This document shows positions 1-4,711 of a stretch of DNA of 6,988 nucleotides, piece by piece. Every line of letters begins with the position of its first letter. The stretch's first letter is position 1. The stretch is from Pseudomonadota bacterium (lineage in GTDB: Bacteria > Pseudomonadota > Alphaproteobacteria > Sphingomonadales > Sphingomonadaceae). Below the pieces are notes generated by a model that saw nothing but the letters and a program-made list of their open reading frames with translations, ran no database searches and was not told the origin of the DNA. Where the stretch lies: NCBI GenBank assembly GCA_023433445.1, contig JAEZCS010000180.1, positions 1-6,988 on the forward strand, written 5' to 3'. A program made the position numbers and the translations under genes.

Positions 1-116
1 GGATAGAGAGGGCCGCCAAGAGGGTCAACCGATGCTTGCTGTAGAAACCCTTGGAAGGAGGTTCAGCAATATTTTGTCATAAGAGGGACATCGTCCCCGC
101 CACATCGAGCAGATTG
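1..116. other. left-edge segment with no supportable gene
   Basis: No gene can be supported here. The + frame beginning at position 2 is open for 26 codons to a TAA at 80-82, so it could be the tail of a gene cut by the window edge, but it is too short to recognise. An AAGGAGG at 55-61 looks like a strong ribosome binding site, but no ATG, GTG or useful TTG with an open frame follows at the right distance. A small hairpin, GGGAC-ATC-GTCCC, lies at 85-97. Confidence 0.3.
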
Positions 117-149
117 TCATGCCGGGCTCGCATGGCAAGCCCGGCATGA
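117..149 (-). terminator. 12-bp hairpin after the porin gene, probable terminator
   Basis: The arms 117-128 and 138-149 are perfectly complementary (TCATGCCGGGCT with AGCCCGGCATGA) around a 9-base loop. The hairpin starts 5 bases past the porin stop codon in the direction of transcription. There is no run of U on either side, so it is not a textbook intrinsic terminator. It may terminate weakly or protect the 3' end of the porin mRNA. Its symmetry means it could act on either strand. Confidence 0.5.
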
Positions 150-154
150 TCTCA

Positions 155-991
155 TCAGAAGGCGGCCGAAAGGGAGAAGACTACCTGGCTGCGAGCGATC
201 GACTTGCCGAAATTATCGGGATCCTGAACCATGAAGTTCGGGCGGATATAGTTTTCCTCCGAACGCTTGATGTCGGTATCGACATAAGCGACGCCCACCG
301 TCAGCGGGGTGCCGGGGATCGCCAGGTCCGCACCGATCAGCCAGTCCAGATACTTGCCCGTCGGCGCGATCGACGTGCCGTTGGGGCCAAGGCCCGAATT
401 GCCGTCCGAATAGCCCAGATGCGCTTTCAGCGTGATCGGCGTCTGCGGGATCGAACCGCTGATGTCGCCCCAGATGTAGAGATTGTCTTCCTTGTCACCG
501 GGGTTCGCAATGGTGCATGCCGCGTCGCTGCACCACTTGCCCAGAGCCTGCTGCTTGGGTGCATAGGCAACGCCGACAAGCGCGCTGACCGGGCCCATGT
601 CGGTCGAGAGCTTGATGTAGGGCTCAGCGAAGTCGGTCTTGTCCGCGCCCGACGGGTACATGTACCAGGTGAGGCCAACGTCCAGCGTCGCGCCGCCAAG
701 CGGAATGGCATAGCCTGCATACAGGTCCAGCTCCATGCTGGCGCCGCCAAAGGTGCCCCAGCCGGCGAGGTTCGAAGCCCAGGTGCCGACATAGGCGCCG
801 CTTTCGTGCGTGGCGGTGAGGCCGCCCTGGATCGCCATGCCCTTGTCGGTCTGGGATACGCCGCGGAAACGATAATCGGAAACCAGCGCAACGCTGCCCG
901 AAACAGTGACGGGACCTTCAGCTTCTTCCTGGGCAAAGGCCGGGGCGCTCGACAAGAGGGCGAGGGCCGCACAGGCGATTTGGTACTTCAT
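155..991 (-). CDS. TorF-family putative porin (Gcw_chp outer-membrane protein)
   Basis: This encodes a 278-residue outer-membrane beta-barrel protein. Residues 1-20 form a clear signal peptide with an AFA cleavage site before Q21. The early SDYRFRGVSQT motif (38-48), the alternating aromatic/small residue strands and the terminal phenylalanine (VVFSLSAAF) match the family annotated as TorF-type putative porin (Gcw_chp, PF09694/TIGR02001). The transported substrate is unknown for this family. C154 and C159 in one loop could form a disulfide, an unusual touch for a porin. I chose the ATG at 991 rather than the ATG at 997, because AAGGGG lies 7 bases before the former and only 1 base before the latter. 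The gene appears monocistronic: it is separated from the SulP cluster by a strong terminator and followed by its own hairpin. Family membership is firm; function is only inferred. Confidence 0.9.
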   Translation of the reverse strand: MKYQIACAALALLSSAPAFAQEEAEGPVTVSGSVALVSDYRFRGVSQTDKGMAIQGGLTATHESGAYVGTWASNLAGWGTFGGASMELDLYAGYAIPLGGATLDVGLTWYMYPSGADKTDFAEPYIKLSTDMGPVSALVGVAYAPKQQALGKWCSDAACTIANPGDKEDNLYIWGDISGSIPQTPITLKAHLGYSDGNSGLGPNGTSIAPTGKYLDWLIGADLAIPGTPLTVGVAYVDTDIKRSEENYIRPNFMVQDPDNFGKSIARSQVVFSLSAAF

Positions 992-1021
992 GAACATTCC
1001 CCTTTTTCGGTAAGAATGTTC
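992..1021 (-). promoter_or_regulatory. inverted repeat framing the porin ribosome binding site
   Basis: GAACATTC at 992-999 and GAATGTTC at 1014-1021 form a perfect 8-bp inverted repeat with a 14-base spacer. In the porin mRNA the 5' arm precedes the spacer, which carries most of the Shine-Dalgarno AAAAAGGGG. The 3' arm ends at the base before the AUG at 991 and also contains the AUG at 997. A hairpin would therefore clamp the start region. The same dyad could instead be a DNA operator in the leader. The repeat is seen directly; its role is inferred. Confidence 0.5.
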
Positions 1022-1188
1022 CGTCCTGCGTCCGCTCTGGTTCGAAGGTCTTTTTGCCTGCGATTACCCGCGGATTAAAAGCAAACTAAAACGGCCCGGC
1101 AGAAAGCGGAATGCACTTTTATTGCACCTGCGAAGGCGATCGCGAAAGCGTGCTGCAAAAGGCACTGTTATTTTCCAAACACGTTCTA

Positions 1189-1217
1189 TATATTTCTATG
1201 ATGTTTCCGTATCGCAA
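1189..1217 (-). promoter_or_regulatory. possible sigma-70-like promoter for the porin
   Basis: On the minus strand a TTGCGA (1212-1217) is followed after 17 bases by AATATA (1189-1194), within an AT-rich patch that contrasts with the GC-rich surroundings. It would give a leader of roughly 180-190 bases before the porin start. It lies just past the SulP terminator, where an independent porin promoter is expected. A nearer alternative -10-like TTTAAT, in the minus-strand sequence around 1075, has no good -35. Confidence 0.3.
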
Positions 1218-1225
1218 CATAATAT

Positions 1226-1262
1226 AAAAAAGCCGCCGCGCCTCGTGTGGGGCGCGGCGGCT
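1226..1262 (-). terminator. strong intrinsic terminator of the carbonic anhydrase-SulP cluster
   Basis: The arms 1231-1242 and 1251-1262 pair perfectly over 12 bases (AGCCGCCGCGCC with GGCGCGGCGGCT) around an 8-base loop. On the minus strand the stem runs straight into six T residues (1226-1231 on the + strand are A). It sits 25 bases past the SulP stop codon, so it ends leftward transcription from that operon and insulates the porin gene. There is no T run on the + side, so it works in one direction. Confidence 0.95.
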
Positions 1263-1266
1263 ACGT

Positions 1267-1293
1267 CGCCTGATGGGGGTGATGGTTCAGGCG
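1267..1293 (-). repeat. second small hairpin spanning the SulP stop codon
   Basis: CGCCTGA at 1267-1273 and TCAGGCG at 1287-1293 form a perfect 7-bp inverted repeat with a 13-base loop. One arm includes the SulP stop codon TGA. It lies immediately before the strong terminator and may be an accessory 3'-end structure. It lacks its own T run. Confidence 0.35.
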
Positions 1294-2783
1294 GCGAGAT
1301 TGCGTAAACGTCCAGCAGCTCCTGCTAGCTCCACGCTGTCGCCAGCGCCGCGGCGGCGGTCGATCCACTCCCGCATCATCTCGGCACAGGTGTGGTCAAT
1401 GTGAAGCAGGCGCTCGACGTTCAGAATGACCGGTCGTTCGGCGGGCACAGCCTCCAGCTTCGCCGACAATTTCGGCAAGGTCAGGAAGGTCGCGGTGCCA
1501 TGCAGAGCCAACTCATGCGCGTCGCCACGCTGCTCGTCTTCGAGACCCAGCTTCAGACGACGGGCATGGGGCAGCAGTTCAAGAAGCGACAGGCCGATGC
1601 CTACCAACACACCGGTCAGCAGGTCGGTAGCCACGACCATGATCAACGTCGCCGCCCACACCACGACCGGCAAGGGGCCGTAGCGGTGCAGCAGGTGCTT
1701 GGCATGATCCAGGCTGACCAACCGGACGCCCGTCACCACCAATATGCCTGCCAGTGCAGCCATCGGGATTTCGCGGAGCAGCCAGGGGAGCAACGCGACA
1801 AAGCCGAGTATCCAGAAGCCGTGCAGGATTGCCGACAGCCGGGTCTTGGCGCCAGCCTGGACGTTGGCGGAGCTGCGGACGATAACGCCGGTCATCGGCA
1901 GCGCACCGGCAACACCGCACAGCAGGTTGCCGACACCCTGCGCGCTCAGTTCCCTGTTATAGTTGGTGCGCACGCCATTATGCATCCGATCGACCGCAGC
2001 GGCCGACAACAGCGTTTCCGCGCTGGCAATGAAGGCGATCGCAATGGCAGTGGTGATGACAGCCGGGCTCATCAGCTGCTGGAGCAGCCCTTCACCCGGC
2101 AAAGCCACGGCTGCAACGATGGATTCCGGCACGACGACGCGCGCCACCGGCAAGCTGAGCAGGAAAGCCACCAAAGTTGCCAGCACGACACCGACAAGGG
2201 CGCCGGGGAGCAGCTTCATCGACGCGGGCCGGATCTTTTCCCAACCCAGCATGCCGCCAATGGTGACAAGGCCGACGGCGAAGGCGGTTGCTGCGTCCTG
2301 ATTGCTGAGGCCAAAGATCTGCCCCGGCATCGCCATCAGGTTGGCAAGCCCGCTCGACAGCGGCTTGTCATCAAAGAGGACGTGGAACTGACCCACGACG
2401 ATCAGGACGCCAATCCCCGCCAGCATGCCATGCACCACCGCAGGCGAAATGGCGCGAAACCAACCGCCCACGCGCAGGATGCCAGCGACGACCTGTATCG
2501 CGCCCGCCAGGATCAGGATCGGCCCGAGGGCGGACAATCCCTGTTCACGCACGATCTCGAAGACGATGACGGCCAGACCCGCCGCAGGCCCGCTGACCTG
2601 CAAGGGAGAGCCCGCCAGCATACCAACGACGATGCCGCCGATGATGCCGGTGATAAGGCCCTTTTCCGGGGGCACGCCGGATGCGACCGCAATGCCCATA
2701 CAAAGCGGCATCGCCACCAGGAAGACCACGATGGAAGCAGTGAAGTCGCGGCTCAGGGTGCCGCCGGAAAAAGCTTTCAGCAT
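1287..2783 (-). CDS. SulP family inorganic anion transporter (bicarbonate/sulfate type)
   Basis: This is a 498-residue inner-membrane anion transporter of the SulP (SLC26) family. About a dozen hydrophobic stretches fill residues 15-405. Family motifs are visible: VSGPAAGL (63-70), SAETLLSA (254-261) and the conserved block NRELSAQGVGNL (277-288) leading into MTGVIVRSSANV (297-308). Residues about 422-490 look like a compact C-terminal STAS domain containing HIDHT (461-465). The length is slightly below many SulP proteins because this STAS domain is short. The ATG lies 3 bases past the carbonic anhydrase stop, with a GGAG ribosome site overlapping that stop, so translation is probably coupled. 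SulP members transport sulfate, bicarbonate, dicarboxylates or other anions. The carbonic anhydrase partner favours bicarbonate here, but that is inferred from context. A strong terminator follows. Confidence 0.93.
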   Translation of the reverse strand: MLKAFSGGTLSRDFTASIVVFLVAMPLCMGIAVASGVPPEKGLITGIIGGIVVGMLAGSPLQVSGPAAGLAVIVFEIVREQGLSALGPILILAGAIQVVAGILRVGGWFRAISPAVVHGMLAGIGVLIVVGQFHVLFDDKPLSSGLANLMAMPGQIFGLSNQDAATAFAVGLVTIGGMLGWEKIRPASMKLLPGALVGVVLATLVAFLLSLPVARVVVPESIVAAVALPGEGLLQQLMSPAVITTAIAIAFIASAETLLSAAAVDRMHNGVRTNYNRELSAQGVGNLLCGVAGALPMTGVIVRSSANVQAGAKTRLSAILHGFWILGFVALLPWLLREIPMAALAGILVVTGVRLVSLDHAKHLLHRYGPLPVVVWAATLIMVVATDLLTGVLVGIGLSLLELLPHARRLKLGLEDEQRGDAHELALHGTATFLTLPKLSAKLEAVPAERPVILNVERLLHIDHTCAEMMREWIDRRRGAGDSVELAGAAGRLRNLAA

Positions 2784-2786
2784 GAG

Positions 2787-3485
2787 TTACTCCGCTGCCA
2801 CGGCGATGCTGGTGTCGCCAGCAAGTCGGCGCGACTGCGCCTGAGCAACGGGAAGCGGCTGGCCTTCGCGCATCGCGATGAACCGGCCGGTTTCGCCATC
2901 AAGCCCCAGCACCTGGCCGGCGTGGATGTCGACATACCAGCCATGCAGAGCGATTTCGCCGCGCGCGACGCCAGAAGCGATCGAGGGGTGGGTGCGCAAA
3001 TGGTTGAGCTGCACCACGACATTTTCAAGCGCCATGTTGCGCAGCTTTTCTGCGTCGCTGAGGTCGGAAGGGTAGTTTTCCTTGCACACCTTCTGCGCAG
3101 CGTGCGAATGGCGCAGCCAAGCGGCCACATTAGGCATCGACGTCAGGTCCGCCTCAGTCGCGAGCGCCTTCATCGCGCCACAATCGCTGTGACCGCACAC
3201 GATGACATCGCGAACGCCCAGAACCATGACAGCATATTCGACCGTAGCAGTCACACCGCCAAGCTGGCTGGCGTGCGGGGGCACAATGTTGCCCGCGTTG
3301 CGGCACACGAAAAGGTCGCCCGGATCCGCCTGCATGATATGTTCCGGCACGATGCGGGAATCCGCGCAGGATATCATCAGCGCCTTGGGGCTCTGGCCGT
3401 GACTGGCAAGCCGATTGTAGAGCGCGCTCTTCTTCGAAAAGACCTGGCTTTCGAAACTGAAGACGCGACCGATAAGCTCGTTCAT
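2787..3485 (-). CDS. beta-class carbonic anhydrase
   Basis: This cytoplasmic zinc enzyme of 232 residues catalyses reversible hydration of CO2 to bicarbonate. The beta-class signature is complete: C40-A-D42-S-R44 supplies one zinc cysteine plus the Asp/Arg dyad, and H99-S-D-C102-G supplies the histidine and second cysteine ligands. CRNAGNIVP (61-69) is the conserved substrate-pocket segment. The length is typical and no key residue is missing. The start ATG at 3485 has AAGGA 8 bases upstream. That site is perfectly complementary to a sequence about 45 bases further upstream in the leader (see 3491-3546), which suggests translational control. The SulP transporter follows 3 bases after the stop, so the pair probably handles bicarbonate together. 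Class assignment is very secure. I give no gene symbol because can-like and cynT-like members cannot be separated here. Confidence 0.97.
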   Translation of the reverse strand: MNELIGRVFSFESQVFSKKSALYNRLASHGQSPKALMISCADSRIVPEHIMQADPGDLFVCRNAGNIVPPHASQLGGVTATVEYAVMVLGVRDVIVCGHSDCGAMKALATEADLTSMPNVAAWLRHSHAAQKVCKENYPSDLSDAEKLRNMALENVVVQLNHLRTHPSIASGVARGEIALHGWYVDIHAGQVLGLDGETGRFIAMREGQPLPVAQAQSRRLAGDTSIAVAAE

Positions 3486-3490
3486 CGCTT

Positions 3491-3546
3491 CTATCCTTTT
3501 TTACTGGTGCCGATCAGGGGGCAGACCGGCGTAGTTTGAAGGATAG
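3491..3546 (-). promoter_or_regulatory. structured leader masking the carbonic anhydrase ribosome site
   Basis: In the mRNA, CUAUCCUU (3539-3546) is the exact complement of AAGGAUAG (3491-3498), which contains the Shine-Dalgarno sequence of the carbonic anhydrase. Between them GCCGGUC (3524-3530) and GAUCGGC (3509-3515) form a 7-bp stem with one G-U pair and an 8-base loop, UGCCCCCU. Beyond a single C-A mismatch the outer stem can add three more pairs (U-A, U-G, G-C). The whole makes a long hairpin with an asymmetric internal loop. Such architecture is known from RNA thermometers and translational riboswitches. It matches no class that I recognise. Confidence 0.55.
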
Positions 3547-3582
3547 GAACGGCTCTTTGCTGCGTCGCAGCGCTCTTGTTAA

Positions 3583-3600
3583 ATTATGTGTCTGGCCAGA
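3583..3600 (-). promoter_or_regulatory. possible carbonic anhydrase promoter with a 10-bp palindrome
   Basis: On the minus strand CATAAT (3583-3588) resembles a -10 hexamer. The perfect palindrome TCTGGCCAGA (3591-3600) lies 2 bases upstream, where a -10/-35 spacer would be. No good -35 is present, which would fit an activator-dependent promoter or no promoter at all. A second dyad, GCTGCG-T-CGCAGC (3559-3571), lies downstream in the leader and has no T run, so it is not a convincing terminator for the regulator gene. Confidence 0.25.
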
Positions 3601-3609
3601 TTTTCTGCG

Positions 3610-4320
3610 TTACTGCCGTTCAACCGCAGCGCTCAGCATATATCCGGCGCCCCGAACAGTGACGATGGGCGCCGGCCTGCCGCCGATGCTGAGCTTTCGG
3701 CGCACGCGGCTCACCAGCACATCAATGCTCCGATCAGACGAGGGCGCATCGCGAACCCCGGCCAATTCCATGAGCTTGGCGCGGGGGATCACCGTTTGGG
3801 CATGATCCAGCAATACTTGCAGCAGCGCGAACTCCGCGGCCGTCAGGGCGATGAGGACACCGTCTTCATCCCTCACCTCGCGTCGGGCAATGTCGACTTG
3901 CCATCCATCGAACCGCGCAAGCGTGCTTGCTCTCAAGCCGATCAGACGATCCTTGTTGCTGCGGCGCAACACCGCGCGCAGCCGAGCGGCGAGTTCCCGG
4001 TTCGAGTACGGCTTGGTCATATAGTCGTCGGCGCCCAGTTCCAGCCCGACGACCCGATCGACCTCGCTACCTCCCGCGCCGACCAATATGATGGGGACGT
4101 CGCTCCGTTCCCGGACGTCGCGGCAAAGATCAAGCCCGTCGGGACCTCGCAAGGCGGCGTCCAACACCAAGGCGCCCACGGGAGCCGTTTTGATAGCGTT
4201 GAATATGTCTGCTGCCGATCCGGCGGGCAGCGCGCGAAAACCGCTCTGCTCCAGATATTCGCGCACCTGCTGGCGCAGGTCCGGCTTTTCCTCGGCGATC
4301 AGGATCACAGGTGCGCTCAT
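3610..4320 (-). CDS. OmpR/PhoB-family response regulator (orphan, atypical receiver)
   Basis: This two-domain transcription factor has 236 residues. The receiver domain (about 5-118) has acidic residues E10/E11, the probable phospho-acceptor D54 in LVLDAAL, GADDY (96-100) and the conserved lysine K103 in TKP. The winged-helix DNA-binding domain (about 130-232) shows LTAAEFALL (159-167), SIDVLVSRVRRKL (198-210) and TVRGAGYML (221-229). The usual switch Thr/Ser is replaced by G81 (ILVGAGG instead of LTARG), and the first acidic position is Glu. Signalling may therefore differ from the canonical scheme. No histidine kinase gene is in the window. The start overlaps the stop of a 42-codon ORF (ATGA), indicating translational coupling. 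Downstream lie carbonic anhydrase and SulP, which are possible targets. The target genes and the signal are unknown. Confidence 0.93.
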   Translation of the reverse strand: MSAPVILIAEEKPDLRQQVREYLEQSGFRALPAGSAADIFNAIKTAPVGALVLDAALRGPDGLDLCRDVRERSDVPIILVGAGGSEVDRVVGLELGADDYMTKPYSNRELAARLRAVLRRSNKDRLIGLRASTLARFDGWQVDIARREVRDEDGVLIALTAAEFALLQVLLDHAQTVIPRAKLMELAGVRDAPSSDRSIDVLVSRVRRKLSIGGRPAPIVTVRGAGYMLSAAVERQ

Positions 4321-4445
4321 CCACCCTTCACTGACAAGCTGCGGAGGGCCGCGAGCTCTCCAGAAACATTCGCGCTATTCTGCTGCGCTGCCATGAGCGC
4401 CTTGGGCAAGGGCATGGCTGCGGATGACACGACGATGGGAAACAT
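4317..4445 (-). CDS. small 42-residue protein or leader ORF coupled to the regulator
   Basis: The ORF begins at the ATG at 4445 (MFPIVVSSAAMPLPKAL...) and ends in GGA-TGA, sharing ATGA with the response regulator start. An excellent Shine-Dalgarno, AGGAGG, lies 8 bases before the ATG, far better than anything directly before the regulator start. The same frame stays open further upstream, but those starts have no ribosome site. The N-terminal third is mildly hydrophobic (MFPIVVSSAAM) but there is no clear membrane helix or cleavage site. I recognise no family. It could be a real small protein, for example a modulator of the regulator, or simply a translated leader that delivers ribosomes to the regulator start. 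That it is translated is fairly likely; its function is unknown. Confidence 0.6.
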   Translation of the reverse strand: MFPIVVSSAAMPLPKALMAAQQNSANVSGELAALRSLSVKGG

Positions 4446-4465
4446 CCGAAACTCCTCCTGCCAAT

Positions 4466-4522
4466 GTGATACGACCGGCTCCCGCATAGGCAACCCGAAT
4501 GTCTCTGAAATTTGCCGAATGT
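4466..4522 (-). promoter_or_regulatory. possible small ORF/regulator promoter with tandem direct repeat
   Basis: On the minus strand TTGCCT (4488-4493) and TATCAC (4466-4471) are 16 bases apart, giving a short leader before the AGGAGG site. Immediately upstream is a perfect 8-bp direct repeat, CCGAATGT on the + strand, at 4495-4502 and 4515-4522. The repeat starts are 20 bp apart, and the nearer copy ends one base before the -35. OmpR/PhoB-family regulators typically bind direct repeats next to or over the -35, so this could be an autoregulatory site. The promoter hexamers are only moderate matches. Confidence 0.35.
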
Positions 4523-4610
4523 TACAAATTGTTGCCCGGTCCCGCGTGAAGCGGTCTGCCGGACGCCCGACACCCACTTTGGAGCGGCCTGCCCCGGAAC
4601 CGCGACCGGC

Positions 4611-4655
4611 TGCATTATCTGATGCAACCTAACCTGCATTCAGGTTTTTAACCCC
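4611..4655 (+). promoter_or_regulatory. nested inverted repeats upstream of the glycosyltransferase
   Basis: TGCAT (4611-4615) pairs with ATGCA (4622-4626), which can instead pair with a second TGCAT (4635-4639). AACCTG (4631-4636) pairs with CAGGTT (4641-4646) around CATT and runs into further T residues, like a small intrinsic terminator. GGTT (4643-4646) can also pair with the AACC at 4650-4653. AACCCCA (4650-4656) is the exact complement of TGGGGTT (4699-4705), which holds the only ribosome-site-like sequence before the ATG at 4712. The structures exclude one another, as in an attenuator. Stems are short and the transcription start is unknown. Confidence 0.3.
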
Positions 4656-4711
4656 ACGTCAGGGCCTTTTGGGCCTTGGCCGCTTTCATCTCCATTGATG
4701 GGGTTCCCCGA

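Noticed and set aside
119..1078. A 319-codon + strand open frame over the porin gene
   Set aside because: The opposite strand encodes a signal peptide, beta-barrel pattern and terminal Phe. The + product is Arg/Ala-rich without any domain.
1130..1150. GCGATCGC palindrome in the porin upstream region
   Set aside because: A single short GC-rich palindrome is expected at this base composition. The well-known highly iterated version belongs to cyanobacteria.
1392..3539. A 715-codon open frame on the + strand opposite SulP and carbonic anhydrase
   Set aside because: It is antisense to two genes with complete family motifs and spans both. Its translation is rich in Gln, His, Arg and Asp with no recognisable domain, as expected from mirrored GC-rich codons.
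4446..4577. Upstream extension of the small ORF to an 86-residue protein
   Set aside because: The extra codons have no ribosome site at their starts and run through the putative promoter and direct repeat. The ATG at 4445 has an ideal AGGAGG.
4595..4625. GGAAC near 4596 as a general-stress (EcfG-type) -35 for the glycosyltransferase
   Set aside because: No CGTT-like -10 follows at 16-17 bases, so the stress-sigma pattern is not met.
4676..4711. TTG start giving a longer glycosyltransferase
   Set aside because: Similarity to GT4 enzymes begins at MKIAQIAP (4712), and the 12 added residues carry no motif.
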